This document shows, in pieces, positions 55,412-64,000 of a stretch of 64,000 nt of DNA. The stretch lies in contig CACYHX010000007.1 in NCBI GenBank assembly GCA_902774365.1, positions 1-64,000 of the forward strand, given 5' to 3'. The notes under the pieces were generated by a model. It was not told the origin of the DNA, made no database searches, and saw only the letters and a program-made list of their open reading frames with translations. The translations under genes were made by a program, and so were the position numbers. Each line of letters begins with the position of its first letter. Position 1 is the stretch's first letter. The DNA comes from an uncultured Bacteroidia bacterium (lineage in GTDB: Bacteria; Bacteroidota; Bacteroidia; Bacteroidales; F082).

Positions 55412-57112
55412 TTACCTTTCCCTTCTATCAATGACCTCCTTCAATTTATACCGGTCACCCGTGGACTTCCCGATGGCGTCGATAAACTGCCGGTCGTAAC
55501 CTGGCGTCTCGTAACCCCAGCGCTGGAAATCATCGTTTTTGTCGACACGCTTCACCACTTGGTCGTTGTATTTCACAATCAGGTATTTAGCCAACTTATC
55601 CCAACGCTGCATCATCTTTTCGGTGTAAGCGATGCTCTTCTTGTTGAGGTAACTCTGCCGGTCGGCAGGCATCATGTCCTTGATGGCCACAAGCACGCTG
55701 TCTTGGTCGGCGAAGTAATAGTCCTCAAGCTCGTTTTGTGCCTTGCGGAGGTCGCCGACCATCATCGAATAGCGCGGATAGACCATGTTGGCCACCCAGT
55801 TGTTCATCCAGAAAGCCGACTGGTCGCTGAACTCATTGCGCAGGTTGTTCTCGGGACGGAAGGCGTCGGGCACCTGAGTGAGGCAGCAGTAGAGCGGCAC
55901 ATAGGCCACCATGTTGGCATCGTCACAATTGAACCAGGTGACGCCACCCACGTCGTTGGGCAGCCATGAGCGCATCTGGCAGGTCATGGTGAAGCCTGAC
56001 TGCTGCGTGGCGATGGGACGTTCACGATAATACGGGATGCTGTCGCTGTCCTTAAAATGCATCGGCAGCGGGCGGATGGGCATGCCCCAAGGGCCAGCAG
56101 TCATGTCGGCGGTCATGTCGAGAGGCGTGCCTTCAAAATGGTCGCGCATGTCGGCTTGCAAGTCACGCAACGAGAGCGGCTTATCGGGTTTGATCCACAG
56201 CGGCAGGTGGTCGCATTGGTCGAAGTCGCCGTTGATGTAAGGCAGGTATTTGTCCATCTCATCGTGGCTGTAGTGATGACGGAAGAAACTCCACACGCGG
56301 GCGTCGGCATAGCGCACGTTCTCGAAGTCGATGGGGCAATAGGCATCGCGGAACGAGAAGTCCTCATCCTTGCCCTCATAGAATCCCCATTCTTTTGCAA
56401 AGCTGATGACGTCGGCAGCATAGACACATTCCACCTCGGGGCGCTTGATGTGTTTGAGGTTCTTGCTGCTGATGCTAGTGTATTTCCCTTTCTTCTCCAA
56501 CGGAAACTGCCTGATTCTACTTAGGTTGGCATGGGCGCAGATGCAGTCGTCAGGGATGCGTAAAGCCACCCAAACGGCGCCTTTATTGCCTGGCCCTTTG
56601 CCAATGATTTCCACAATCCATGCCTCGTTGGGGTCACAAATGGTGAGCGTCTCGCCGCTACTATTGTAGCCGTATTCCTCGACCAATTCCGCCATACATT
56701 TGATGGCCTCACGGGCGGTGGCCGAGCGTTGCAACGCCAAGCGCATCAAGCTGAAATAGTCGAGCAGTCCTTCTTGGTTGACCAAGATGAGTCTGCCGTC
56801 GAAGGTGGTCTCCACGATGGTCACCTGCTTCTCGTTCATCAAGCCGACGACGTTATAGGTGTATTCCACCTGTTTCACATATTGGCCTTCGTGGGACGGT
56901 CCCCAGCCGCGAATCTCAATCAACTCGCCGGGTTCATGCCGCCCTGAGGGGCTATAGAACAAAGAGCCGGAGAATCCGAAGCCATCGCAGTTGTAGGTAC
57001 ACATCACGCTGCCGTCGGTGGAGGCTTTCTTGCCTACGATGAGGTTGGTGCAAGCCCATGCGGAATCGAGGCATAAGGACGCAAATAGGGTTAGTAGAAG
57101 GAGTTTTTTCAT
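55412..57112 (-). CDS. C69-family dipeptidase
   Basis: A 566-residue exported Ntn-hydrolase. The signal peptide ends AWA, and Cys21 (CTNLIVGKKAS) becomes the N-terminal nucleophile, as in PepD-type dipeptidases. Also present are LVNQEGLLDYFSLMRLALQRSATAREAI, GYNSSGETLTICDPNEAWIVEI and CQMRSWLPNDVGGVTWFNCDDA. It releases amino acids from dipeptides. I start at ATG 57112, where a signal peptide begins; the open frame extends 17 codons upstream into the terminator of the DUF1508 gene. Confidence 0.9.
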   Translation of the reverse strand: MKKLLLLTLFASLCLDSAWACTNLIVGKKASTDGSVMCTYNCDGFGFSGSLFYSPSGRHEPGELIEIRGWGPSHEGQYVKQVEYTYNVVGLMNEKQVTIVETTFDGRLILVNQEGLLDYFSLMRLALQRSATAREAIKCMAELVEEYGYNSSGETLTICDPNEAWIVEIIGKGPGNKGAVWVALRIPDDCICAHANLSRIRQFPLEKKGKYTSISSKNLKHIKRPEVECVYAADVISFAKEWGFYEGKDEDFSFRDAYCPIDFENVRYADARVWSFFRHHYSHDEMDKYLPYINGDFDQCDHLPLWIKPDKPLSLRDLQADMRDHFEGTPLDMTADMTAGPWGMPIRPLPMHFKDSDSIPYYRERPIATQQSGFTMTCQMRSWLPNDVGGVTWFNCDDANMVAYVPLYCCLTQVPDAFRPENNLRNEFSDQSAFWMNNWVANMVYPRYSMMVGDLRKAQNELEDYYFADQDSVLVAIKDMMPADRQSYLNKKSIAYTEKMMQRWDKLAKYLIVKYNDQVVKRVDKNDDFQRWGYETPGYDRQFIDAIGKSTGDRYKLKEVIDRRER

Positions 57113-57132
57113 TAGGGTGGCATTTAAAAAAC

Positions 57133-57158
57133 GAAGGAACGGCGATGGCCGTTCCTTC
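57133..57158 (-). terminator. Terminator of the DUF1508 gene
   Basis: An 11-bp stem GAAGGAACGGC/GCCGTTCCTTC with a four-base loop, followed on the minus strand by a T run. Confidence 0.8.
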
Positions 57159-57179
57159 TTCATTTGTATTACATTAAAC

Positions 57180-57515
57180 TTATTCTTCCGTCAAGTCGAC
57201 GACAGGAGCCTCGGGGGCGTTCTTTTTCACCGATGCGATGCCGTTCTTCATGTTGACAGGGTTGGCATACATCTGGCTCGAGCCGATGATTTGGCCGTTG
57301 CTGGCCATCAAGTTGAAGTAAGGTTTGCCATTGGAGGCTTCCTTGACGGCGAAACGCTTATCGTCTTGGCAGTTTTTCTTGACGGATTCGATGCCGTTGA
57401 GGCACGAAGCCTTGGTCTTGTAGCCTTCGCTGGTGAGGATGACTTGGCCGTTGGTGGCTTTCAGATTGAACTGGAACTCGCCGTTCTTTCTGGTTTTAAT
57501 TTCAAATTTACCCAT
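57180..57515 (-). CDS. YegP-type DUF1508 protein, two repeats
   Basis: A 111-residue protein made of two copies of the DUF1508 unit. Each has the pattern F-x-x-x-A-x-N-G-Q followed by I-x-S/L-x-x-G/M-Y (residues about 1-50 and 55-105). The end is short and acidic (VVDLTEE). The family is common and of unknown function. The gene is monocistronic, with a promoter box at 57547-57554 and its own terminator. Confidence 0.88.
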   Translation of the reverse strand: MGKFEIKTRKNGEFQFNLKATNGQVILTSEGYKTKASCLNGIESVKKNCQDDKRFAVKEASNGKPYFNLMASNGQIIGSSQMYANPVNMKNGIASVKKNAPEAPVVDLTEE

Positions 57516-57546
57516 AATTATCTGTTTTTAAAGTTGGTTTACGCTG

Positions 57547-57554
57547 CAAATATA
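57547..57554 (-). promoter_or_regulatory. -7 promoter box of the DUF1508 gene
   Basis: TATATTTG on the minus strand, 32 bases upstream of the ATG. Confidence 0.58.
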
Positions 57555-57593
57555 CATTTTTTCCTTCGCTCAACAAAAAAACGTAACATTTTT

Positions 57594-58310
57594 TCACTGC
57601 AGACGCGACAAAAGCTCGTCACGATAGCTGGCACCCACCGGCACCTTGTTGCCTGCCACGGTCACGTCCGACTTGTCCAAGTCCTGTATGTGCTTGAACG
57701 AGACGATGTAAGACTTGTGGACGCGCACGAAACGGTCTTTAGGCAACAGCTCCTCCAGGTCCTTCAAGGCAAACAAAGCCGTGATGCGACGTTGGGTGGT
57801 GTGGAAGGTAACGTATTCATGCTGACCCTCGATGAAAAGCAGGTCGTCATAGTTGATTTTGTAGAGTTTGTAGTCGGCCTTCACCGTGATGAAATCGTTA
57901 GACTTGCTAATGTCGGCAGCCTGTTTCGGCGTCTCTTCCGCCTTGGGCTGCACATTGCCAATGGCTTTACGGATGGCCTGGAAGAAACGCGGGAAGTCGA
58001 AAGGCTTGAGGAGATAGTCGACGACGGCCAAGTTGAAGGCATCGACGGCATACTCCGAATAGGCCGTAGTGAAGATGACGGCGGGCTTTTTCTCTAGGCC
58101 CTTCACCAGCTCAAGACCAGTCAAGTCGGGCATCTGGATGTCAAGCAGCATGATGTCGACTCGATTGTTTTCCAAGGCCTCCATCGCCTCGAAAGCGTTG
58201 GAGCAGGTAGCCACCAAATGCAGCGACTCCACCTTAGAGACATAGTCCTGCAACAGCTTCCGGGCCAGGTATTCGTCATCAACGATGATTACGTTGTATT
58301 TCTCGTTCAT
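57594..58310 (-). CDS. LytTR-family response regulator
   Basis: A 238-residue regulator. The receiver domain carries Asp11-Asp12 and the phosphorylation site Asp57 in MLLDIQMPDLTG. The C-terminal LytTR DNA-binding domain spans about 140-238, with DLLFIEGQHEYVTFHTTQRR, FVRVHKSYIVSF and KVPVGASYRDELL. It overlaps the sensor kinase gene by 4 bases. Two direct 9-mers at 59461-59490, in the promoter region facing the efflux operon, are the likely binding sites. Confidence 0.93.
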   Translation of the reverse strand: MNEKYNVIIVDDEYLARKLLQDYVSKVESLHLVATCSNAFEAMEALENNRVDIMLLDIQMPDLTGLELVKGLEKKPAVIFTTAYSEYAVDAFNLAVVDYLLKPFDFPRFFQAIRKAIGNVQPKAEETPKQAADISKSNDFITVKADYKLYKINYDDLLFIEGQHEYVTFHTTQRRITALFALKDLEELLPKDRFVRVHKSYIVSFKHIQDLDKSDVTVAGNKVPVGASYRDELLSRLQ

Positions 58311-59377
58311 AGTTCTATCTTGACTTTATAGATTCCTTTATCTTGTTCAATATCAAAAACATAATCTTCTCCATAATGCAACATCAAACGTTGTTGCACG
58401 TTGTTCAGTCCAATGCCCGACTTCTTCGTCTCGTTGACAGGCACCAGCGTTTTGGCGTTCTCGGCCACCGTATTCTCCGCCTCAAAACAGAATTTGTTGC
58501 CCCTCTGCTGCACCTTGACGTGCACATAGCCCTCGGGATGCGTCTCCAAACGGCTGTATTTGAAGCAGTTCTCAATGATGGGTTGCAGCAGCATGGGGGC
58601 AATCATGAAATCAGCCTTTTCCACGTCTTGCTCCAGCACCACATCACGCGGACCCGCCATACGCATCATCTGGAAGTCGATGAAGTTCTCGATATAGTTG
58701 ATTTCCTTACTCAATGGTATCGTATCGGCCTGGCAGTCGACAAGCACATAACGCAACATCTCGGAGAGCTTCAACACGCCATTGGCGGCATTGTCGTCGC
58801 GAGTATAAACCATTGAATATATGTTGTTTAAGGCGTTAAACAAGAAATGCGGGTTGATCTGCGACTTCAGGTAACGCAGCTCCATGTCCAGCTTCTCGCT
58901 TTTCAACTTATCAGAAATGATTTTCTCCTCGTCTTCTTTACGTTGATAATAGAAAATCACAGTGAGTGCATAAACGGCAATGAACCAAACCAAACGCACC
59001 AAGTAAGACACAACAAAACGAGAAATCTCAAAAATATCGGCGAACGGCTCCCCAACGATGAAATGCAGCAGGCAGGCATCGAGTGATATCGAAGCAAGCG
59101 ACCAAAACGGGATGACAAAAACCGACGACAAGATGAAGAGCACCAGCCTGTTCTTTTTCAGCATAAAGGCGATCAACACCTTATTGATGATGGTCACCAA
59201 CAGCACCACCATGCCCACGAAGCAAAGCGAGCTGGCCAGTCTGAAAAGATAGTTTTGGTTGGAATGGACAGCAAAAAAGATGACGAACAGCACAATCCAC
59301 ACCACACCCCATTTGTAGAGGCGCTCCATCAAGCTGAGGTTAGCCGTCGGCAAGGTGCGCAAAGTCCTATTCTTCAT
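58307..59377 (-). CDS. LytS-type sensor histidine kinase
   Basis: A 356-residue kinase with four hydrophobic segments in the first 145 residues. The linker is followed by the His_kinase (PF06580) domain: phospho-acceptor His177 in LKSQINPHFLFNALN, the N box PIIENCFKYS and the G box GIGLNNVQQRL. No large extracellular domain is present, so the signal is probably sensed in or near the membrane. It is the first gene of a two-gene operon with the LytTR regulator and is divergent from the efflux genes. Confidence 0.92.
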   Translation of the reverse strand: MKNRTLRTLPTANLSLMERLYKWGVVWIVLFVIFFAVHSNQNYLFRLASSLCFVGMVVLLVTIINKVLIAFMLKKNRLVLFILSSVFVIPFWSLASISLDACLLHFIVGEPFADIFEISRFVVSYLVRLVWFIAVYALTVIFYYQRKEDEEKIISDKLKSEKLDMELRYLKSQINPHFLFNALNNIYSMVYTRDDNAANGVLKLSEMLRYVLVDCQADTIPLSKEINYIENFIDFQMMRMAGPRDVVLEQDVEKADFMIAPMLLQPIIENCFKYSRLETHPEGYVHVKVQQRGNKFCFEAENTVAENAKTLVPVNETKKSGIGLNNVQQRLMLHYGEDYVFDIEQDKGIYKVKIEL

Positions 59378-59394
59378 CTCCGAAATTTTGATTG

Positions 59395-59402
59395 CAAAGA
59401 TA
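59395..59402 (-). promoter_or_regulatory. -7 promoter box of the sensor-kinase operon
   Basis: TATCTTTG on the minus strand, 18 bases upstream of the kinase start. Confidence 0.6.
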
Positions 59403-59460
59403 AGACGAATCAGAAGATTAGCGCCTAATTTTCAACAAAAATCCTCAAGTCTTCAATTTT

Positions 59461-59490
59461 TTCGTTGAGTCGATGAATTTATTCGTTGAA
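59461..59490. promoter_or_regulatory. Candidate LytTR operator: two direct 9-mers 21 bp apart
   Basis: TTCGTTGAG (59461-59469) and TTCGTTGAA (59482-59490) have a start-to-start spacing of 21 bp. LytTR proteins bind two direct 9-bp repeats separated by 12-13 bases, and the core C-GTT-n-A fits the published consensus form. They lie upstream of the efflux -7 box by about 29 bases, near the expected -33 site. Confidence 0.55.
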
Positions 59491-59518
59491 ATGTAGGGCA
59501 ACACAACACAATAATTCC

Positions 59519-59526
59519 TACTTTTG
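59519..59526 (+). promoter_or_regulatory. -7 promoter box of the efflux operon
   Basis: TACTTTTG, about 43 bases before ATG 59570. Confidence 0.62.
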
Positions 59527-59569
59527 CACCTTATTTAAATAAATGGTCTTTTTTCAAGAAATTGTATAT

Positions 59570-60913
59570 ATGAAAAAACTGATTTTCAACATCATAACTA
59601 TCGCGGCATTGTTTGCAGCCCCATTGTTTGGAATCGCACAAGAAGAAGGTTCGGCACTTATTCAGACTCAAGCGCCTCAGCCTTTGCAGCTTACCCTCGA
59701 CCAAGCCTTGGAGATTGCCCTTTCGGAGAACAACACTATCAAAATTGCCGACATGACCGTCGAAAAGACCGGCTATGCGAAAAAAGGCAGCTATGCCACG
59801 CTCTATCCCAACATCAGCATCAGTGGCTCCTACCAACGCACCTTGCAGAAGCAGGTGATGGTGATGGACATGGGCGGTCAGCCGATGGAAATCAAGGTGG
59901 GTCGCGACAACAACATCAGCACCTCGGCCACGGCGAGCATGCCTTTGGTGAACGCCTCGTTGTGGGAGAGCCTCAAGCTCTCAGGTATGGACGTGGAGAT
60001 GGCCGTGGAGCAAGCCCGTTCCTCAAAAATCGCCATGGTGAAGCAGGTGAAACAGGCCTTCTACGCCGTGCTGCTGGCACAGGAGGCGTACAACGTCATG
60101 AACCAGGTCTACGAAAACGCACAGAAAAACTTCGAGAAGGCCGACCAACGCTTTAATGTAGGCAAAGCCTCGGAGGTGGAACGCCTGCGCGCCCAAGTGA
60201 CGATGCTGAACGCCGAGCCTAACGTGTCGAGCGCCGAGAACGCCGTCCTCTTGGCCACCTGGCAGCTGAAAGCCGTCATGGGCATCGACCTCGGCACCGA
60301 GGTGGAAGTGGTCGGCAACCTGAATGACTACACGGACATGATGCTCACGCCATACGCCTCGGAAGACGACCTCAGCAAAAACAGCTCTCTCATGCAACTC
60401 GACATCCAGGACCGCATGCTTGAGTCGACCATACGCATGCAGAAGAAGCAATACATCCCAACGCTGGCGGCGAGCATCAACTACAACTACAGCGCCATGG
60501 GCGACGACGAGCTGCGTTGGTTCCCCTCCTCCACCGCTGCCCTAAGCCTCAGCATCCCCGTCTTCGACGGACTGCAGAAACACTACACCATCAAACAGAC
60601 CAAGGTGACGCGCAACATGCTGGCCTTGCAACGCGAGGACACCGAACGCAACCTGCGCATCGCCATCCGCAACTTCAACGACCAGATGGCCCTCTGCGTC
60701 AAAAACTATGAAGCCGCCAACGCCACGGTGGGCATCGCACAGAAGAGCTACGACATCTCGGAGAAGATGTTCGAGGTCGGCAAGGCCACGCAGGTCGAGC
60801 TGAACGACGCACAAGTCTCGCTGATGCAGGCACAACTCACGCAGGCTCAGGCCGTTTACGACTTTATGGTCACCAAAGCCTCGCTGGATGAATTGATTGG
60901 AAAGGAAGAATAA
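59570..60913 (+). CDS. TolC-family outer-membrane efflux protein
   Basis: A 447-residue exported protein with a signal peptide ending FGIAQ (about residue 24). Two outer-membrane-efflux repeats follow: LTLDQALEIALSENN at the start of the first, and the paired alpha-barrel helices (for example KQAFYAVLLAQEAYNVMNQV, FEVGKATQVELNDAQVSLMQ) typical of TolC. It forms the outer-membrane exit duct for the RND pump. It is the first gene of the operon with the adaptor and pump. ATG 59570 is chosen because it opens a regular signal peptide. Confidence 0.93.
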   Translation: MKKLIFNIITIAALFAAPLFGIAQEEGSALIQTQAPQPLQLTLDQALEIALSENNTIKIADMTVEKTGYAKKGSYATLYPNISISGSYQRTLQKQVMVMDMGGQPMEIKVGRDNNISTSATASMPLVNASLWESLKLSGMDVEMAVEQARSSKIAMVKQVKQAFYAVLLAQEAYNVMNQVYENAQKNFEKADQRFNVGKASEVERLRAQVTMLNAEPNVSSAENAVLLATWQLKAVMGIDLGTEVEVVGNLNDYTDMMLTPYASEDDLSKNSSLMQLDIQDRMLESTIRMQKKQYIPTLAASINYNYSAMGDDELRWFPSSTAALSLSIPVFDGLQKHYTIKQTKVTRNMLALQREDTERNLRIAIRNFNDQMALCVKNYEAANATVGIAQKSYDISEKMFEVGKATQVELNDAQVSLMQAQLTQAQAVYDFMVTKASLDELIGKEE

Positions 60914-60963
60914 TGTTGTCAGCAATCAGCTCAGTTTATGCAACGCTGAAAGCAGGTTAAAAT

Positions 60964-61014
60964 AATGAATCTTTGAATCATGAATCTTTGAATATTAAAT
61001 CTTTGAATATTAAA
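60964..61014. repeat. AT-rich spacer repeat (ATCTTTGAAT words)
   Basis: Four copies of an ATCTTTGAAT word between the TolC and adaptor genes. Confidence 0.7.
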
Positions 61015-61023
61015 CACATACAA

Positions 61024-62052
61024 ATGAAATACCTCAAACTTAGTATCATCGCTTTCGCCGTTGTCGCCATGATGACGGCTTGCGGACAAAAAGACAAGTC
61101 CACTGCCACTACAGAGCAAAACGTCCCTCAGGCCGCTCCCGTGGTCAGCGTCATCACGGCCCAGGCCGAAGACGTCGAAATCACCAACACGTTCACTTCC
61201 AACATCGAGCCGTTCGCCATCAACAACATCGTCTCGCAGACGGCGGGACGTATCGTGAGCATCAAGGCTGAAGTGGGACAACAGGTGCGCAAGGGACAGC
61301 TCCTCGCCACCATGGACGACGTGAACCTGGCCAAGACCCGTATGCAGTATGTCAACGACTCGACCGAGTTGGCGCGTCTCACCGAGCTTTACAACATCGG
61401 TGCCGTCGCACAGTCAGACTACGACATGGCCAAACTCGCCTTGAACGTCACAAAGAAGACTTACCAAAACCTGGCCGAGAACACCTATCTCCGCAGCCCC
61501 ATCAACGGCGTGGTGACGGCCCGCAACTACGACAAAGGCGACATGTACAGCATGGCTCAGCCCATCTTCGTGGTGCAGCAAATCCAACCCGTCAAAATGC
61601 TCATCAACGTGTCGGAGACCCTGTTCACCAACATCAGCAAGGACATGGACTTTGACATCACCGTTGAGTCGTATCCTGGCGAGACCTTCCAAGGCAAGGT
61701 GAACCTCATCTACCCCACCGTCAGCGCGTCGACACACACCTTCCCCGTTGAAATAGTCTGCCAAAATGCCGACCAAAAGCTGCGTCCAGGTATGTTTGCC
61801 CGCGTGACGGCCAACTTCGGCACCAACCACCACGTGGTCGTCCCCGACGGCGCCGTGGTCAAGCAGCAAGGCTCGGGCGAGCATTTCATCTATGTGCTGC
61901 AACCCGACGGCACGGTGAAATACCAGCTCGTGGAAGTCGGCAAGCGCCTCGGCAACAGATATGAGATCGTCAGCGGCATCAACGAAGGCGACAAGATCGT
62001 CACCGAAGGACAGATTCGTTTGAAGGACGGAGTGAGTGTTACGGTAAAATAA
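61024..62052 (+). CDS. RND-pump periplasmic adaptor (membrane fusion protein), lipoprotein
   Basis: A 342-residue adaptor. The lipobox AMMTAC gives Cys20. Then come the first barrel-sandwich half (GRIVSIKAEVGQQVRKGQLLATMDD), a short helical hairpin, the second half (LRSPINGVVTARNYDKGDMYS) and the beta-barrel and membrane-proximal domains ending VRLKDGVSVTVK-like. It links the TolC duct to the inner-membrane pump. It follows TolC with a spacer made mainly of AT-rich word repeats. Confidence 0.93.
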   Translation: MKYLKLSIIAFAVVAMMTACGQKDKSTATTEQNVPQAAPVVSVITAQAEDVEITNTFTSNIEPFAINNIVSQTAGRIVSIKAEVGQQVRKGQLLATMDDVNLAKTRMQYVNDSTELARLTELYNIGAVAQSDYDMAKLALNVTKKTYQNLAENTYLRSPINGVVTARNYDKGDMYSMAQPIFVVQQIQPVKMLINVSETLFTNISKDMDFDITVESYPGETFQGKVNLIYPTVSASTHTFPVEIVCQNADQKLRPGMFARVTANFGTNHHVVVPDGAVVKQQGSGEHFIYVLQPDGTVKYQLVEVGKRLGNRYEIVSGINEGDKIVTEGQIRLKDGVSVTVK

Positions 62053-62058
62053 TGAACA

Positions 62059-64000
62059 ATGAGTTTACAACGTACAGCAGTAAATAATGCAGTGACGACG
62101 GCCTTGGTGTTTGTCGCCATCGCCATTTTCGGTATCTATTCCTTGATGAACCTCTCCATCAACCAGCTTCCCGACATGGAGACCAACTTCATCATGGTGC
62201 TGACCAACTATCCGGGCGCCAGCGCAGAAGATATCGAGACCAATATCTCCAAGACTTTGGAAAACACCCTCAACGCCGTGCCCGACCTGAAGCACCTCTC
62301 CTCCACTTCACGTGAGAACACCTCGGTCATCTCCATGGAGTTTGAGAGCGGCATCGACATTGAGGAAGCCACCAATAACGTGCGCGACAAGTTGGACATG
62401 GTACGAAACTACCTGCCCGACGGCGCCACCAACCCTGTGATTTTCAAGTTCAACGCGGAAGACATGCCTATCATGCTGCTCAGCGTGACGGCCAAAGAGA
62501 GCCTGCCCGCCTTGGAGAAAATCATCGACGACCGCATCACCACGCCTTTGGCCCGTGTGAGCGGCGTGGGCACGGTGTCGGCCAACGGTGCACCAAAACG
62601 TGAGATTCAGGTCTACGTCGACCCCAACAAACTGGAAGCCTACAACCTGACCATCGAGTCGATTTCATCGACCTTGATGTATGAAAACCAGAACATTCCC
62701 TCGGGTTATATCGACATCGGCTCCAACACCTACAACCTGCGCGTCGAGAAGCAGTTCCGTTCCGCCAAGGAGATGGAAGACATCGTGGTCGGCTCGCGCA
62801 ACAACGCCCCGGTCTACCTCCGCGACGTGGCTCGCGTCATTGACGGCCCGGAAGAGCGTTCCCAGGAGTCGTTCAGCAACGGCGTGCAAGGTGCCACCAT
62901 CGTGATCCAGAAGCAGACCGACGCCAACGCCGTGAACGTCATCAAAGGCATCAAGAAGCAGCTGAAAGAAATCGAGAAGACCTTGCCCTCCGACGTGAAA
63001 GTCACCATCATCGTCGACGGCTCCACCAGCATCATCAACTCCATCGGAAGCTTGCGCAACACCATCTTCATCACCTTCCTGTTGGTCATGCTCGTGGTGT
63101 TCGTCTTCCTCGGTCGCTGGCGCGCCACCTTCATCATCGTCTTGGCCATCCCGATTTCGTTGCTGGCTTCGTTGATTTACCTGTTTGCCACGGGCAACAC
63201 ACTGAATATCATCTCCATGTCGGCACTATCCATAGCCATCGGTATGGTTGTCGACGACGCCATCGTGGTGTTGGAGAACATCACCACGCACATCGAACGC
63301 GGTTCGAAGCCCAAAGAGGCCGCCGTACACGCCACACAGGAGGTGCAGCTGTCCGTCATCGCATCCACCTTGACGATGTTGGCCGTGTTCCTGCCGCTGA
63401 CCATGATCAAAGGCACGGCAGGCGTGATGTTCAAGCAGTTGGGTTGGATCGTTTCCATCATCATGATTGTCTCGACCTGTGGCGCCCTGACGTTGGTGCC
63501 TATGATGTGCTCTAAGATGCTTGTGATGAATCCCCATCAGAGCAAGTTCCACAAGGCCCTTTTCCGTCCCATCAACAAAGCCCTCGACGCCATCAGCAAC
63601 GGCTATGCCCGCCTCATCAACTGGGCCGTCAACCACCGCAAGCTGGTGTTCTTCGGCATGTTGGGATTGTTTGTCATCTCGTTGGCACTCTTGTTACCCA
63701 ACCTGAAGACCGAGATGATGCCCAGGGGCGACTCGGAGCGTCTCTCCATCAGCATCGAGCTGCCTGTTGGTACAGGCCAAGAGGTCACGGGAGCCTTTGC
63801 CAAAGAGTTGGCTGACGACTTCATGGCCATGCCCGAGGTCAAGATTTGTAACTACAGCTACGGTCAGGCCGACTCCGACAACGCCTTTGCCTCGATGCGT
63901 AACAACGGCACGCACATCATCTCGTTCAACCTGCGTATCGGCACCAAGACCGAGCGCCGCAAGGCCGGGATGCGCACCTCGACGGAAATCGCGGAAGAGA
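62059..64000 (+). CDS. RND-family efflux pump, inner-membrane permease (partial, right edge)
   Basis: The first 647 codons of an AcrB-type permease run to the right edge without a stop. The first transmembrane helix follows MSLQRTAVNNAVTTALVFVA, then the porter-domain signatures NQLPDMETNFIMVLTNYPGAS. The proton-relay helix IAIGMVVDDAIVVLENI carries the paired Asp residues. It is probably a drug, bile-salt or metabolite exporter; the substrate cannot be told. ATG 62059 is preferred: an ATG seven bases upstream in another frame stops within 12 codons. Confidence 0.95.
   Translation, partial: MSLQRTAVNNAVTTALVFVAIAIFGIYSLMNLSINQLPDMETNFIMVLTNYPGASAEDIETNISKTLENTLNAVPDLKHLSSTSRENTSVISMEFESGIDIEEATNNVRDKLDMVRNYLPDGATNPVIFKFNAEDMPIMLLSVTAKESLPALEKIIDDRITTPLARVSGVGTVSANGAPKREIQVYVDPNKLEAYNLTIESISSTLMYENQNIPSGYIDIGSNTYNLRVEKQFRSAKEMEDIVVGSRNNAPVYLRDVARVIDGPEERSQESFSNGVQGATIVIQKQTDANAVNVIKGIKKQLKEIEKTLPSDVKVTIIVDGSTSIINSIGSLRNTIFITFLLVMLVVFVFLGRWRATFIIVLAIPISLLASLIYLFATGNTLNIISMSALSIAIGMVVDDAIVVLENITTHIERGSKPKEAAVHATQEVQLSVIASTLTMLAVFLPLTMIKGTAGVMFKQLGWIVSIIMIVSTCGALTLVPMMCSKMLVMNPHQSKFHKALFRPINKALDAISNGYARLINWAVNHRKLVFFGMLGLFVISLALLLPNLKTEMMPRGDSERLSISIELPVGTGQEVTGAFAKELADDFMAMPEVKICNYSYGQADSDNAFASMRNNGTHIISFNLRIGTKTERRKAGMRTSTEIAEE

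Overview
The window looks like chromosomal DNA of a Bacteroidota (Bacteroidales) bacterium. The evidence is nearly universal TAnnTTTG promoter boxes (Bacteroidota sigma-A type), few Shine-Dalgarno sites, a type IX secretion tail, TonB-dependent receptors, DUF3078 and PorT-like outer-membrane proteins, a TGS-type nucleoside kinase, an S16 protein with a long Ala/Glu/Lys tail, and a C10 peptidase. Coding DNA is fairly GC-rich and spacers are AT-rich. I cannot name the genus from sequence alone.

Layout. 1-3900: an edge fragment, a PD-(D/E)XK-like protein, an antitoxin/PIN-toxin pair, a secreted T9SS protein and an EamA transporter. 3900-8850: rpsP, a degenerate LMW-phosphatase-like protein, yebC with a cyclase-fold protein, a DUF3078 protein and rmlD. 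8850-15900: phosphohexomutase with an in-frame duplication, tRNA(CAT), an SH3 lipoprotein, an AtoE-type transporter with truA, then aat and arginine deiminase. 15900-25000: a minus-strand run of lacZ-type beta-galactosidase, thioesterase, nadE, nucleoside kinase, TPR lipoprotein and recA. 25000-37850: a candidate small RNA, a nuclease-toxin-like orphan, MATE, Nnr, HAD, tex, C10 peptidase, a beta-barrel protein, trmN6-rimM and a metal-exporter-like membrane protein. 37850-49130: a TPP riboswitch with its TonB receptor, GDPD with threonine aldolase, glmM, and a minus-strand cluster of mutL, rhomboid and an EEP phosphatase. 49130-64000: an Oar-like TonB receptor, a DUF349 protein, a tRNA-Ser(GCT)-like gene with an abnormal 3' end next to tRNA-Pro, a C69 dipeptidase, a DUF1508 protein, and a LytS/LytTR two-component pair divergent from a TolC-MFP-RND efflux operon cut by the right edge.

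Most of the window is housekeeping chromosome. I found no phage, insertion sequence, CRISPR or integrative element, and no clear new multi-gene system. The unusual signals are smaller: two direct 9-mers 21 bp apart between the LytTR system and the efflux operon; a 43-bp palindrome inside a membrane-protein gene; a tRNA-Ser whose 3' half does not fold; a perfect 30-bp in-frame tandem duplication in the phosphohexomutase; a phosphatase-fold protein without its catalytic Cys and Arg; a cyclase-fold protein without metal ligands; a promoter-to-terminator small-RNA candidate upstream of recA; helically phased 10-bp repeats upstream of a toxin-like gene; and a dispersed family of palindromic elements with TCATTGCG ends.
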